A model generated the notes under the pieces. It had not been told where the DNA came from. It ran no database searches and saw nothing but the letters and a program-made list of their open reading frames with translations. The translations under genes and the position numbers were made by a program. Shown piece by piece: positions 39,744 through 48,927 of a DNA stretch of 64,000 nt; the first letter of the stretch is position 1; each line of letters opens with the position of its first letter. The DNA comes from Streptomyces lavendulae subsp. lavendulae. Its GTDB lineage: Bacteria > Actinomycetota > Actinomycetes > Streptomycetales > Streptomycetaceae. The DNA is taken from contig NZ_CP024985.1 in the NCBI RefSeq assembly GCF_002803845.1, positions 2,790,001 to 2,854,000 on the forward strand. The letters are read 5' to 3'.

Positions 39744-41414
39744 CTATTCCACCCCGATGAGCAGGGGCGCCGAGTACCGGCCGCCCCGGTAGGTGACCGT
39801 GTCGACGGCGAGGTGTCCGTGCTGCACGTACGCCTCCAGGCGCGCGGCGAGGGCGTCGGGGACCTCGGGGCCCAGGACGAGGGTGACCAGTTCGCCGCCG
39901 GAGCCGAGCATCCGTGCCAGGACGGCTTCGGCCGTCTCGGGCAGGCCGGCGCCGATGACGGCGACGTCGCCGTCGATCAGGCCGAGCACGTCGCCGGCCT
40001 GGCAGATGCCGGCGGAGGTGAAGGACTGCCGTTCGGCGACGGCCAGTTCGCCGTAGCGGGTGGCGCCGGCGGCGGCGGTCATGGCGACGACGTCCTCGTC
40101 GAAGCTGCCGTCCGGGTCGTGCACGGCGAGGGCCGCCAGGCCCTGGACCGCGGAGCGGGTGGGGATGACGGCGACGCGTACGCCGTCGGCGCGGGCCTGT
40201 TCGGCGGCGGCCGCGGCGGCGGCCCGCAGGTCGGCGGCGCCGGGCAGCAGGACCACCTCGCGGGCGTGGGCCCGGCGGATGGCGTCGAGCAGCACCGGGA
40301 CGGCGGGCGGCTCGCCGGGGCGGGCCAGTACGGCGGTGGCGCCGGCCTCGCCGCACAGTCCGGCCAGCCCCTCGCCCTGGACGACGGCGACGACGGCCCG
40401 CTGGACGCGCGGGGCCCGCGCGAGGCGGCGCTCGTCGCCGAAGTGGGTGATGCGGATCCGGTACGGCCGCCCGGCGACCACTCCGGCCTCGACGGCCGCG
40501 CCGGGGTCGTCGACGTGGACGTGGACGTTCCACAGGCTGTCGCCGCCGACCACCACCAGGGAGTCGCCGAGCCCGTCGAGCGTGGCGCGCAGCTCCCCGA
40601 CCGCCTCCTCGCCTGCCTCCAGCAGGTAGACCACCTCGTAGGCGGGTCCGCCCAGCTCCTCGGCGCACGGCCGGTCGTCCCGGGGGCCGGGCACGGCCCT
40701 GCCGCGCGCCGGTTCGGCCTCGGGCTCCTGTCCGGACAGCGCCTGCCACAGGGCCCCGAGTACGGCGACCAGCCCGCAGCCCCCCGCGTCGACGACCCCG
40801 GCCCGCCCGAGCGCGGCGAGCTGGCCCGGGGTCTCGGCGAGGGCCGCGCGGGCCCCCTCGTAGGCGGCGCGTGCCACGTCGGCGGCGGTCGCGGCGGCGG
40901 CTCCGGCTGCCGCTCCGGCTGCCGCCGCGGCCCGGGCGGCGGCTCCGGCGACGGTCAGCATGGTGCCCTCGACCGGGTGCGCGACGGCCTCGTACGCCTC
41001 CTCGGCGGCCTTGGACAGGGCGCTGGCCAGCAGCGGGCCTGCGTCGCGGCCGGCGGGCTCGGCGCCCAGGACGTCGGCGACCCCGCGCAGCAGCTGGGCG
41101 AGGATCGTCCCGGAGTTGCCCCGGGCGCCTATGAGGGCGCCGTGCGCGTAGGCCCGTACGGCCTCGGACAGGGAGGGGGTCCCGGCTGTGCCGTCGGTCA
41201 CGTGGGCGGGGGGTGCGGCGAAGGCCTCGGTCAGGGCGCGGTCCGCGGATTCGGCGGTGAGGTAGAGGTTCGTGCCGGTGTCGGCGTCCGCGACCGGGTA
41301 GACGTTGATCGCGTCGATGTCCTCGCGGGCCCGGCCCAGTGCGGCCAGGGCCAGCGAGCTCCAGGTGCGCACCGCTTCGGCGTCGAGGGTGTGCGGGCCA
41401 GGCTCGTGCGCCAC
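39744..41414 (-). CDS. DhaL/DegV-fused (DAK phosphatase, FakA-like) protein
   Basis: 556 residues from a GTG at 41414 with a perfect AAGGAGGAA. The N-terminal DhaL-type domain has NVYPVADADTGTNLYLT (metal-binding Asp residues), ALIGARGNSGTILAQLLRG and VDAGGCGL; the C-terminal part resembles the DegV/EDD fold. This is the layout of FakA, the ATP-binding subunit of fatty-acid kinase in firmicutes, though FakB is not seen nearby. In actinobacteria it precedes recG. Very Ala-rich middle region (AAARAAAAAGAAAGAAAAT). Confidence 0.85.
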   Translation of the reverse strand: MAHEPGPHTLDAEAVRTWSSLALAALGRAREDIDAINVYPVADADTGTNLYLTAESADRALTEAFAAPPAHVTDGTAGTPSLSEAVRAYAHGALIGARGNSGTILAQLLRGVADVLGAEPAGRDAGPLLASALSKAAEEAYEAVAHPVEGTMLTVAGAAARAAAAAGAAAGAAAATAADVARAAYEGARAALAETPGQLAALGRAGVVDAGGCGLVAVLGALWQALSGQEPEAEPARGRAVPGPRDDRPCAEELGGPAYEVVYLLEAGEEAVGELRATLDGLGDSLVVVGGDSLWNVHVHVDDPGAAVEAGVVAGRPYRIRITHFGDERRLARAPRVQRAVVAVVQGEGLAGLCGEAGATAVLARPGEPPAVPVLLDAIRRAHAREVVLLPGAADLRAAAAAAAEQARADGVRVAVIPTRSAVQGLAALAVHDPDGSFDEDVVAMTAAAGATRYGELAVAERQSFTSAGICQAGDVLGLIDGDVAVIGAGLPETAEAVLARMLGSGGELVTLVLGPEVPDALAARLEAYVQHGHLAVDTVTYRGGRYSAPLLIGVE

Positions 41415-41515
41415 CGGGCGTTCCTCCTTGTGCGGGCCAGGGTTCACCGCAGGGTAACGAAGGACGGGCCCCGGCTCGGGACCCCGGGGCGGAGCCCGTC
41501 CCCGCCATGGTAGTT

Positions 41516-41544
41516 TTCTTGGACCCAAGCAGTCGTTGTATGCT
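41516..41544 (+). promoter_or_regulatory. Candidate promoter of rpmB
   Basis: TTCTTG (41516-41521), a 17-base spacer and TATGCT (41539-41544), about 110 bases ahead of the rpmB start. The hexamers are close to the vegetative consensus. The long leader could host regulation, but I see no defined structure. Confidence 0.5.
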
Positions 41545-41655
41545 GCTCAGGTTGCCCGTCGAGAGTCGGGTCATTCGTCCGGCAAGCCACTTCAGATCTC
41601 TGATTCCGGTGCGCCGGATTCCACCGTAATTGCATCTGAAGTCTTGGAGTGACCT

Positions 41656-41841
41656 GTGGCTGCCAACTGCGACGTTTGCGCCAAGGGGCCGAGCTTCGGC
41701 AACAACATCTCCCACTCGCACCGCCGCACCTCGCGTCGCTGGAACCCGAACATCCAGCGCGTCCGTGCCGTGGTCAATGGGACGCCGAAGCGCCTCAACG
41801 CCTGCACCTCGTGCATCAAGGCCGGCAAGGTCTCGCGCTGA
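41656..41841 (+). CDS. rpmB: 50S ribosomal protein L28
   Basis: 61 residues from a GTG at 41656 with GGAG upstream: [20 protein letters not shown], then [18 protein letters not shown], and a second Cys pair ([12 protein letters not shown]). The two CxxC pairs mark the zinc-binding form; Streptomyces often also has a zinc-free paralogue elsewhere. It is alone on the plus strand between two minus-strand operons. Confidence 0.96.
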   Translation: MAANCDVCAKGPSFGNNISHSHRRTSRRWNPNIQRVRAVVNGTPKRLNACTSCIKAGKVSR

Positions 41842-41882
41842 CGCCTCCCGTCGTCGTAGCGCAGCCCTTTCCGGTTGCCAAG

Positions 41883-41915
41883 AAGGCCGGTTCACCTCTG
41901 GTGAACCGGCCTTTT
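41883..41915. terminator. Terminator of rpmB (bidirectional with thiD)
   Basis: Perfect 14-base stem (AAGGCCGGTTCACC and its complement) with loop TCT, followed by TT and CCTTTC on the plus strand. The best canonical intrinsic terminator in the window. Confidence 0.93.
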
Positions 41916-41953
41916 GCCTTTCCCGGGACGGTACGGGGAGGGGGTGGGCGCGT

Positions 41954-42769
41954 TCAGCGCCACTGCCAGGCGTGGTCGACGGGGCCGATGCCCGCGCCGA
42001 GCGCGAAGCCGGCCGCGATGGCGCCCGTGACGTACTCCTTGGCGGCCGTGACCGCCTCCGGGACGGCGAGGCCCTTGGCCAGGCCCGCCGCGACGGCGCT
42101 CGCGAGGGTGCAGCCGGTGCCGTGCGTGTGCCGGTTGTCGTAGCGGGGCGCGCGCAGCCACAGTTCCTCGGAGCCGTCGGTGAGCAGGTCCACGGCCTCG
42201 CCGCCGTGGGCGGCCAGGTGGCCGCCCTTGATCAGCGCCCAGCGGGGTCCGTGGCCGAGGACGGCGTCGGCGGCCCGGCGCATGCCGTCCTCGTCGGTGA
42301 CGGTCAGCCCGGTGAGCTGCGCCACCTCGTCGAGGTTCGGCGTCGCCACCGTGGCCCGGGGCAGCAGCTCCCGGCGCACGGCGTCCAGCGCGGACGCGGC
42401 GAGCAGCGCGTCCCCGTGCTTGGAGACCCCCACGGGGTCGACCACCACCGGGGCCGCCGTGCCGGCCAGCAGCCCGGCCACCGTCTCCACCAGCACGGCG
42501 GAGGACAGCATCCCGGTCTTGACGGCCTGGACCCCGATGTCGTCGACCACGGCCCGGTACTGGGCGGTGACGGCCTGGGCGGGCAGTTCCCAGGCCCCCC
42601 GTACGCCGAGGGAGTTCTGCGCGGTCACCGCGGTGACGACGCTCATGCCGTGCACGCCGAGGGCGAGCATGGTCTTGAGGTCGGCCTGGATGCCCGCGCC
42701 GCCGCCGGAGTCGGATCCGGCGACGGTCAGGCACAGGGGCGGGTGCGGGTGTGGTGCCTGCCGGGTCAC
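41954..42769 (-). CDS. thiD: Hydroxymethylpyrimidine/phosphomethylpyrimidine kinase
   Basis: Phosphorylates HMP and HMP-P in thiamine synthesis. The GTG at 42769 overlaps the thiL stop (GTGA), giving 271 residues. Motifs are [20 protein letters not shown] (substrate site), [37 protein letters not shown] and the ATP/anion-hole motif [17 protein letters not shown]. Coupled to thiL. Confidence 0.95.
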   Translation of the reverse strand: MTRQAPHPHPPLCLTVAGSDSGGGAGIQADLKTMLALGVHGMSVVTAVTAQNSLGVRGAWELPAQAVTAQYRAVVDDIGVQAVKTGMLSSAVLVETVAGLLAGTAAPVVVDPVGVSKHGDALLAASALDAVRRELLPRATVATPNLDEVAQLTGLTVTDEDGMRRAADAVLGHGPRWALIKGGHLAAHGGEAVDLLTDGSEELWLRAPRYDNRHTHGTGCTLASAVAAGLAKGLAVPEAVTAAKEYVTGAIAAGFALGAGIGPVDHAWQWR

Positions 42770-43749
42770 TGGGACGGTCCCTCGGCGGCCGGATCGGCGC
42801 CGAAGTGGTCCCAGCCGCCGGTGCTGGTCCAGGGGGCGCCGTCCACGGTCACCTGGGGCAGCGCGGAACGGTGCTGGACCTCCCCGATGACCTTCCAGCG
42901 GGCCGGGAGCTTCACGTCGGACGGGAAGGTCGCCACGATGGCGTGGTCCTCTCCCCCGGTCAGCACCCACTGGAGCGGGTCCACGCCGACGGCCTGGCCG
43001 ATGTCGTGCATCTGGGTCGGGATGTCCACGGCCCCCGAGCGCACGTCGATGCGCACCTTGCTGGCCTCGGCGATGTGGCCGAGGTCGGCGATCAGGCCGT
43101 CGCTGACGTCGGTCATGGCGGTGGCGCCGAGTCCGGCGGCCGCGGGGCCCGCGTGGTACGGGGGCTCGGGGCGCCGGTGCGCCTCGACGAAGGCCCGCGG
43201 GGAGCGGAAGCCGCGCGAGAGCACCGCGTAGCCGGCCGCGGACCAGCCGAGCCAGCCGGTGACGGCCACGACGTCCCCGGGCCGGGCGCCGGAGCGCAGG
43301 ACGGGTTCGTGGTTGCGCAGGTCACCGAGGGCGGTGATGGAGACGGTGATGGTGTCGCCGCGCACGACGTCGCCGCCGACCACGGCCGCGCCCGCCACCT
43401 GGCATTCGTCCCGGATGCCGTCCATCAGCTCGGTGGGCCAGGTGACCGGCAGTTCCGCCGGGACGACCAGGCCCAGGAGCAGCGCGGTCGGCACCGCGCC
43501 CATGGCGGCGATGTCGGCCAGGTTCTGCGCGGCGGCCTTGCGGCCGACGTCGTAGGCCGTGGACCAGTCGCGCCGGAAGTGCCTGCCCTCCAGCAGGATG
43601 TCCGTGCTCGCCACGACCCGTCGGTCGGGGGCCGACACCACCGCGGCGTCGTCGCCGGGTCCGAGCCGGACCGCCGGGGTGGTGGTGAGCCGTGAGGTGA
43701 GCTCCCGAATGAGCCCGAACTCCCCCAGCTCGCCCACAGTGCCCTTCAT
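42766..43749 (-). CDS. thiL: Thiamine-monophosphate kinase
   Basis: Last step of thiamine diphosphate synthesis: ATP-dependent phosphorylation of thiamine monophosphate. The ATG at 43749 ([17 protein letters not shown]) has AAGGGG upstream and gives 327 residues. Visible family motifs: [51 protein letters not shown] and [17 protein letters not shown]. Leads the thiL-thiD pair. No TPP riboswitch-like conserved leader is apparent. Confidence 0.95.
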   Translation of the reverse strand: MKGTVGELGEFGLIRELTSRLTTTPAVRLGPGDDAAVVSAPDRRVVASTDILLEGRHFRRDWSTAYDVGRKAAAQNLADIAAMGAVPTALLLGLVVPAELPVTWPTELMDGIRDECQVAGAAVVGGDVVRGDTITVSITALGDLRNHEPVLRSGARPGDVVAVTGWLGWSAAGYAVLSRGFRSPRAFVEAHRRPEPPYHAGPAAAGLGATAMTDVSDGLIADLGHIAEASKVRIDVRSGAVDIPTQMHDIGQAVGVDPLQWVLTGGEDHAIVATFPSDVKLPARWKVIGEVQHRSALPQVTVDGAPWTSTGGWDHFGADPAAEGPSQ

Positions 43750-43994
43750 CGCTGTGCCCCTTCTTGGCAAGTCCGCTTGCGGTCGCGAGCCGTCACAGCT
43801 CTGGGTACCGTCAACAGATACGTCAACTTCTGCTCTCCGTGCGCCCCGCTGTGCGTGGCGCCGGGCCCACGGGTCTCCCCGCGGCGCACGGCGACGCGGT
43901 ACCGTGGCGTCCCTTCTTCCCCGGGCCCGCCCGATCTGCCTGGGCCCATCCGAAGGTTAGGGGAAATGATCCTCGTGGCCGCCCTGGAGGTTCC

Positions 43995-44228
43995 GTGGTA
44001 CAGGCGTACATCCTCATTCAGACCGAGGTGGGCAAGGCGTCGTTCGTCGCCGAGTCCATCGGAAAGATCGCGGGGGTGATCCAGGCCGAGGACGTGACGG
44101 GTCCGTACGACGTGATCGTGCGCGCCCAGGCCGACACGGTCGACGATCTCGGCCGCATGGTGGTCGCCAAGGTCCAGCAGGTGGAGGGGATCACCCGCAC
44201 CTTGACCTGCCCCGTGGTCCATCTGTAG
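43995..44228 (+). CDS. Stand-alone Lrp/AsnC ligand-binding (RAM) domain
   Basis: 77 residues from a GTG at 43995 with GGAGG close upstream. The whole protein is the effector-binding domain of Lrp/AsnC regulators (VVQAYILIQTEVGKASFVAE, DVTGPYDVIVRAQADTVDDLG, KVQQVEGITRTLTC) without the DNA-binding half. Such single RAM proteins form ring oligomers and may sense an amino acid; the ligand is unknown. Conserved between thiL and ddl in Streptomyces. Confidence 0.85.
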   Translation: MVQAYILIQTEVGKASFVAESIGKIAGVIQAEDVTGPYDVIVRAQADTVDDLGRMVVAKVQQVEGITRTLTCPVVHL

Positions 44229-44248
44229 CCCCCGTCTACTCTTGGCCG

Positions 44249-44734
44249 GTGATGTCACTCCACCACCGGCCGTTCCGTCTAGCCGCCCCACTGGCCCTGC
44301 TGGCCCTCGCGGGCTGCGCCCCGGGGGATTCCGAGGCCCGGGTGGACCCGCCGCCCGCTCCGCCGGCCGCCGTCGCGGGGCTCTGTGCGTCGCTGCACAA
44401 GGAGCTCCCGGAGTCGGTGGCGGGACTGGCGCGGACCGCCACCGAGCCGGTGTCGGATCTGACCGCCGCGTGGGGCGGCTCGGCGATCGTACTGCGGTGC
44501 GGTATCCCCAAGCCCCCCGCGATGGCCGATCCGAAGCAGGAGGGCGTCGAGGTCAACGGCGTCGGGTGGCTGCTGGAGAAGATGTCCGACGGCGGCTTCC
44601 GGTTCACCACCGGGGCGCGGCTGGCGTACACGGAGGTCCGGGTCGACAAGGAGCATGCCACGGACGCGGGCATGCTGGTCGGTCTGTCCGCCGCCGTGGC
44701 CAAGACGGTGCCGGTGGGCATCTCCTCGTACTGA
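44249..44734 (+). CDS. DUF3515 lipoprotein
   Basis: About 161 residues. A basic head and hydrophobic stretch lead to a lipobox LLALAGC, so the mature protein is likely lipid-anchored at Cys23. The remaining part (LCASLHKELPESVAGLART, SAIVLRCGIPKPPAM, VEVNGVGWLLEK) matches the DUF3515 family of actinobacteria, of unknown function. GTG at 44249 and ATG at 44252 are both possible starts. It follows the RAM-domain gene by 20 bases and converges on ddlA. Confidence 0.82.
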   Translation: MMSLHHRPFRLAAPLALLALAGCAPGDSEARVDPPPAPPAAVAGLCASLHKELPESVAGLARTATEPVSDLTAAWGGSAIVLRCGIPKPPAMADPKQEGVEVNGVGWLLEKMSDGGFRFTTGARLAYTEVRVDKEHATDAGMLVGLSAAVAKTVPVGISSY

Positions 44735-44763
44735 TCCCGCGGGACCCGCCCCCGCTCACACCG

Positions 44764-44803
44764 CCGCCCGTCGGCCGCCCCTCTCGGGGCGGACGGCGGG
44801 CGG
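44764..44803. terminator. Terminator between DUF3515 gene and ddlA
   Basis: 18-base stem with two mismatches around a TCTC loop, between two convergent genes. Confidence 0.65.
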
Positions 44804-44827
44804 TCGGCTGTACGGGGCCGGGTGCGG

Positions 44828-45985
44828 CTAGCGCAGCCCGGTGGAGCGGCGCAGGGCCGCCTGGAGCAGGAGGTCCACCAGCTCCTGGTACTCGATGCCC
44901 GACTCCTGCCACATCCGCGGGTACATGGAGATCGGCGTGAACCCGGGCATGGTGTTGATCTCGTTGATGACGAAGGTGCCGTCCTCGGTGAGGAAGAAGT
45001 CGGCACGCACCAGGCCCTCGCAGGACGCGGCCTCGAAGGCCTCGATCGCGAGCCGCTGGACCTCGGCGGTCTGCTCCGGGGTGAGCGGGGCGGGCACGAG
45101 TCCGGTGGCGGAGTCGATGTACTTCGCCTCGAAGTCGTAGAAGTCGTGGCTGGAGACCGGCGGGATCTCGGCCGGGACGCTCGCGCGCGGCCCGTCCTCG
45201 AACTCCAGCACGCCGCACTCGATCTCGCGGCCGCGCAGCAGCGCCTCCACGATGATCTTCGGGTCGTGGCGGCGGGCCTCGTGGACGGCCGCTTCCAGTC
45301 CGGAGGGGTCGTCGACCTTGGTGATGCCGATGGAGGAGCCGGCGCGGGCGGGCTTGATGAACAGCGGCCAGCCGTGCTCGCCCGCGAAGTCCAGGATCCT
45401 GGCCGTGGCGGCGGCCGGGTCGGCCTCCCACTCACGGGGACGGATGGTCACGTACGGGCCGACCTTCAGCCCGAAGGAGGTGAACACCCGCTTCATGTAG
45501 TCCTTGTCCTGGCCGACGGCCGAGGCGAGGACGCCCGAGCCGACGTAGGGGACCCCGGACAGCTCCAGGAGGCCCTGGAGGGTGCCGTCCTCGCCGTAGG
45601 GACCGTGCAGGACGGGGAAGACGACGTCGACCTCGCCCAGCGCCTTGGGGACGGCGCCCGGCTCGGTGTAGACGACCTCGCGGCTGGCGGGGTCCACGGA
45701 GAGCACGACGGTGCCGTCCGGGGAATCCGCCAGTGCCTCCACGCTCGGGAGGACACGGTCCGCGATGGCCATGCGCTCGGGTTCGTCGGCGGTCAGGGCC
45801 CACCGGCCGTCCGTGGTGATGCCGATGGGCAGCACCTCGTACTTGGCACGGTCGATGGAGCGCAGCACGGCGCCCGCCGTGACGACCGAGATGGCGTGTT
45901 CCGAGCTGCGGCCGCCGAACACGACGGCCACGCGGGGCTTGCGGCCCTGCTGCTCAGGGGTCTGGGGGAGGTTCTCGCTGCTCAT
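44828..45985 (-). CDS. ddlA: D-alanine--D-alanine ligase
   Basis: ATP-grasp enzyme making D-Ala-D-Ala for peptidoglycan. From the ATG at 45985 (MSSENLPQTPEQQG) 385 residues; a GTG at 46009 would add eight. Motifs: VAVVFGGRSSEHAISVVTAG, VFPVLHGPYGEDGTLQGLLE, VLASAVGQDKDYMKRVF, FIKPARAGSSIGITKV, VRADFFLTEDGTFVINEINTMPGF. The residue after EDF/Y in the active-site loop (SSHDFYDFEAKYI) is consistent with dipeptide (not lactate) activity, but I would not base vancomycin prediction on it. Last gene of plsC-gpsA-ddlA. Confidence 0.95.
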   Translation of the reverse strand: MSSENLPQTPEQQGRKPRVAVVFGGRSSEHAISVVTAGAVLRSIDRAKYEVLPIGITTDGRWALTADEPERMAIADRVLPSVEALADSPDGTVVLSVDPASREVVYTEPGAVPKALGEVDVVFPVLHGPYGEDGTLQGLLELSGVPYVGSGVLASAVGQDKDYMKRVFTSFGLKVGPYVTIRPREWEADPAAATARILDFAGEHGWPLFIKPARAGSSIGITKVDDPSGLEAAVHEARRHDPKIIVEALLRGREIECGVLEFEDGPRASVPAEIPPVSSHDFYDFEAKYIDSATGLVPAPLTPEQTAEVQRLAIEAFEAASCEGLVRADFFLTEDGTFVINEINTMPGFTPISMYPRMWQESGIEYQELVDLLLQAALRRSTGLR

Positions 45986-46024
45986 ATCGCCACGAGGGTA
46001 CCCGCTCACACGTCCGGAAAGGAC

Positions 46025-47035
46025 TCAGCGGCGTTCCGGTTTCGCGCTGCGGCCCATCAGTTCCTTCAGCGCGACCAGCGGGGGCTTGCCGTGGTGCACG
46101 ATGTCGACCACCGTGTCGGTGATCGGCATGTCCACCCCGTACCGGCCTGCCAGATCCGCCACCGACTGGCAGGATTTGACGCCCTCGGCGGTCTGCCGGG
46201 TGACCGCGATGGTCTCCTCCAGGGTCATCCCGCGGCCCAGGTTGGTACCGAAGGTGTGGTTCCGGGAGAGCGGCGAGGAGCAGGTGGCGACGAGGTCGCC
46301 GAGGCCCGCGAGGCCGGAGAAGGTGAGCGGGTCGGCGCCCATCGCCAGGCCCAGGCGGGTGGCTTCGGCCAGGCCGCGGGTGATGAGGGAGCCCTTGGTG
46401 TTGTCGCCCAGGCCCATGCCGTCCGCGATGCCGACGGCGAGGCCGATGACGTTCTTGACGGCGCCGCCGAGCTCGCAGCCGATGACGTCGGTGCTGGTGT
46501 ACGGGCGGAAGTACGCGGTGTGGCAGGCGGCCTGGAGTCGCCGGGCCACGTCCTCGTCCACGCAGGCGACGACGGAGGCGGCGGGCTGGCGGGCGACGAT
46601 CTCGCGGGCCAGGTTGGGTCCGGTGACCACGGCGACGCGTTCGGCGGGGACCTTGGCCACCTCTTCGATGACCTCGCTCATCCGCTTGGCGGTGCCGAGT
46701 TCGATGCCCTTCATCAGGGAGACGAGCACGGCGTCGGCGGGCAGCAGCGGCGCCCACGCGGCGAGGTTGGCGCGCAGGGTCTGCGAGGGGATGGCCAGGA
46801 CGGCGAAGTCGGCGTCGCGGGCGGCCTCGGCGGCGTCGGTGGTGGCGCGGAGGTTCGCGGGCAGTTCGACGCCGGGGAAGTAGTCCGGGTTGGTCCGGCC
46901 GGTGTTGATGGCGTCGGCGAGCTCCTGGCGGCGCCCCCACAGGGTCACCTCGCAGCCGGCGTCGGCGAGCACCATGCCGAAGGCCGTGCCCCAGGAGCCC
47001 GTTCCGAAGACGGCCGCCTTCACGGGACGTGTCAC
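46025..47035 (-). CDS. gpsA: Glycerol-3-phosphate dehydrogenase (NAD(P)+)
   Basis: Makes glycerol-3-phosphate from dihydroxyacetone phosphate for phospholipids. A GTG at 47035 overlaps the plsC stop (GTGA) and gives 336 residues. Motifs: AVFGTGSWGTAFGMVLADAG (Rossmann), SLMKGIELGT, TGPNLAREI, GCELGGAVKNVIGLAVGI (catalytic Lys) and GDLVATCSSPLSRNHTFG. The link to plsC is metabolically sensible. Confidence 0.96.
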   Translation of the reverse strand: MTRPVKAAVFGTGSWGTAFGMVLADAGCEVTLWGRRQELADAINTGRTNPDYFPGVELPANLRATTDAAEAARDADFAVLAIPSQTLRANLAAWAPLLPADAVLVSLMKGIELGTAKRMSEVIEEVAKVPAERVAVVTGPNLAREIVARQPAASVVACVDEDVARRLQAACHTAYFRPYTSTDVIGCELGGAVKNVIGLAVGIADGMGLGDNTKGSLITRGLAEATRLGLAMGADPLTFSGLAGLGDLVATCSSPLSRNHTFGTNLGRGMTLEETIAVTRQTAEGVKSCQSVADLAGRYGVDMPITDTVVDIVHHGKPPLVALKELMGRSAKPERR

Positions 47036-47784
47036 TTGTCGCCCTCCCCCGCGGCGTTGCGCCGCTGCTCCGCCCTGGCCTTGCGGTGGTCGTACGGCTG
47101 CCCGGGCGCGCGCTGCCCGCGCAGTTCCTCCAGGAGCCCGGTGATGTCGGCCATGATGGCCTCGGTGGCCCCCTTGAGGACCTCCGGAGTGGGTTCCCGG
47201 TCGTAGTAGGCCGAGAGGTCCACGGGCGGTCCCGCGAGCACCTGGAGGGTCTTGCGCGGGAACAGGCGGACCTTGTTCTCCTTGGCGTAGGGCGGCATCG
47301 CGAGGTTCGCGCCCCACTGGGCCACCGGAATGACCGGGGCCTTGGTGATCAGTGCCACGCGGGCGACGCCGGTCTTGCCGGCCATCGGCCACATCTCCGG
47401 ATCGCGGGTGAGGGTGCCCTCCGGGTAAAAGGCCACGCATTCACCGCGCTCGACGGCGTCGACGGCCGCACGGAATGCGTCCAGGGCGTTCGTGGTCTCC
47501 CGGTAGACGGGGATCTGCCCGGAGCCGCGGAGGATCGTGCCGACAAAAGGCACCTTGAAGAGTCCGGCCTTGGCGAGCAATCGGGGCACCCGGCCGGTGT
47601 TGTACTGGAAGTGCGCGTAGGAGAGCGGGTCCAGATACGAGTTGTGATTGACGGCGGTGATAAATCCGCCCTCAGCCGGAATGTGCTCCATTCCCCGCCA
47701 GTCCCGCTTGAAGAGCACTACCAGCGGCGGTTTAGCGATGACCGCCGCCAGGCGGTACCAGAAGCCGATTCTGCGGCGGGACAC
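47032..47784 (-). CDS. plsC: 1-acyl-sn-glycerol-3-phosphate acyltransferase
   Basis: Phospholipid acyltransferase of 250 residues from a GTG at 47784 with GAGGAAGG upstream. The acyltransferase boxes are NHNSYLDPLSYAHF (HxxxxD-like, here NHNSYLD with His/Asp spacing kept), RVPRLLAKAGLFKVP, FYPEGTLTRDPEM and VIPVAQWGANLAMP. The C-terminus is basic (KARAEQRRN). Coupled to gpsA. Confidence 0.93.
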   Translation of the reverse strand: MSRRRIGFWYRLAAVIAKPPLVVLFKRDWRGMEHIPAEGGFITAVNHNSYLDPLSYAHFQYNTGRVPRLLAKAGLFKVPFVGTILRGSGQIPVYRETTNALDAFRAAVDAVERGECVAFYPEGTLTRDPEMWPMAGKTGVARVALITKAPVIPVAQWGANLAMPPYAKENKVRLFPRKTLQVLAGPPVDLSAYYDREPTPEVLKGATEAIMADITGLLEELRGQRAPGQPYDHRKARAEQRRNAAGEGDK

Positions 47785-48015
47785 TCGGACACCTTCCTCT
47801 AGGAGCGGTGCGCGGCTTGGGCACCTTGCGGGCCGGACAAGTGTCGCTTCGGGTCCGGTCCCTGTCGAGGACACCGTACGCCCCGCTCGCACCACCGGGC
47901 CCCCCTGTGGCCGGTCGGAGGCGACAATGGGCCGACCGGGGGCCGGGCGACGGCCCGCCGATGGCCGGGGCGGGTGCGGGAGCGCACCGGAGGGAAGGGG
48001 TCCGTCACGAACGCC

Positions 48016-48831
48016 GTGTGGAGTCTGGTGGTGCCGCTGAAGCCCTTGGCGCTGGCGAAGAGCCGGCTGGCGGCGGCCGTCGGCGCGTCCCGTCCGGGGC
48101 TGGCTCTGGCCTTCGCCCAGGACACCGTGGCCGGGGCGCTGGCCTGCGCCTCGGTCGCGGATGTGGTGGTCGTCACGGACGACGTCCTGGCCGGTGCGGA
48201 ACTGGCCAGACTGGGTGCGCGGATCCTTCCCGACTCCCCCGGGGCCGGGCTCAACGCCGCCTTGGACCACGGGGCGCGGGCGGTGCGCGCCGGGCGGCCC
48301 GGGACCGCGGTGGCGGCGATCAACGCGGACCTGCCCGCCCTGCGGCCGCCGGAATTGCTACGCGTGCTCGATACCGCCACCGCATTTCCCCGGGCATTTC
48401 TGGCGGATGCGGCCGGAATCGGTACGACGCTGCTTTGCGCGGGCCCCGACGTGGAATTGGCGCCCTCGTTCGGCGGACCCTCCCGGGCCCGTCATTCGGC
48501 CTCGGGGGCGGTGGAAATCGCACTGACGGACGTCGAGAGCGTCCGCCGGGACGTGGACACTCCGGCGGACCTGCGCACGGCCCTGGCCCTCGGCGTGGGG
48601 CGGCACACGGCCCGATACAGTGCCCGTATGCAGGCGACCGCGTACACGTACGACTCCCGGACCCACAGCGGCAGTGTGCTGCTGGACGACGGCACCCCGG
48701 TGCCCTTCGAGGCCGCGGCCTTCGAGGCGGGCGGTCTGCTGCTGCTGCGCCCGGGGCAGCGCGTGCGGATCGAGACGGACGGCGAGGGCCCGGCCCTGCG
48801 CATCACCCTGGTCACGCTGCAGACCTTCTGA
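48016..48831 (+). CDS. cofC: 2-phospho-L-lactate (PEP) guanylyltransferase with C-terminal OB-like domain
   Basis: CofC/FbiD transfers GMP to 2-phospholactate or phosphoenolpyruvate in coenzyme F420 synthesis. Residues 1-about 200 carry VVPLKPLALAKSRL, VVTDDVLAGAELA, INADLPALRPPELL and DVDTPADLR. The frame continues without a stop into about 67 residues (MQATAYTYDSRTHSGSVLLD to LVTLQTF) resembling a cold-shock-like beta barrel. A TACAGT hexamer ends six bases before that internal ATG (48628), so it may also be made separately. The GTG at 48016 has only a distant Shine-Dalgarno; 47974 is an alternative start. Confidence 0.85.
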   Translation: MWSLVVPLKPLALAKSRLAAAVGASRPGLALAFAQDTVAGALACASVADVVVVTDDVLAGAELARLGARILPDSPGAGLNAALDHGARAVRAGRPGTAVAAINADLPALRPPELLRVLDTATAFPRAFLADAAGIGTTLLCAGPDVELAPSFGGPSRARHSASGAVEIALTDVESVRRDVDTPADLRTALALGVGRHTARYSARMQATAYTYDSRTHSGSVLLDDGTPVPFEAAAFEAGGLLLLRPGQRVRIETDGEGPALRITLVTLQTF

Positions 48832-48872
48832 CCTGCACAAACCCCGGCCGAGCGGCCCGGGGCCACGCACCG

Positions 48873-48907
48873 CGGGCCGGCTTCCCTCTGCTGGGGAAGC
48901 CGGCCCG
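48873..48907. terminator. Bidirectional terminator, cofC/hupS
   Basis: Perfect 14-base stem (CGGGCCGGCTTCCC and its complement) with a seven-base loop in the gap between convergent genes. Confidence 0.85.
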
Positions 48908-48927
48908 GCGTGTGTGACTCGTGCCCC

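Noticed and set aside
37522..41895. A 1457-codon frame containing recG
   Set aside because: Only the part after the ATG at 39717 resembles RecG; the upstream part is the wrong-frame reading of the DhaL/DegV gene.
43746..44291. Open frame antisense to the RAM-domain gene
   Set aside because: Shadow of the RAM-domain coding strand; no start signals or motifs.
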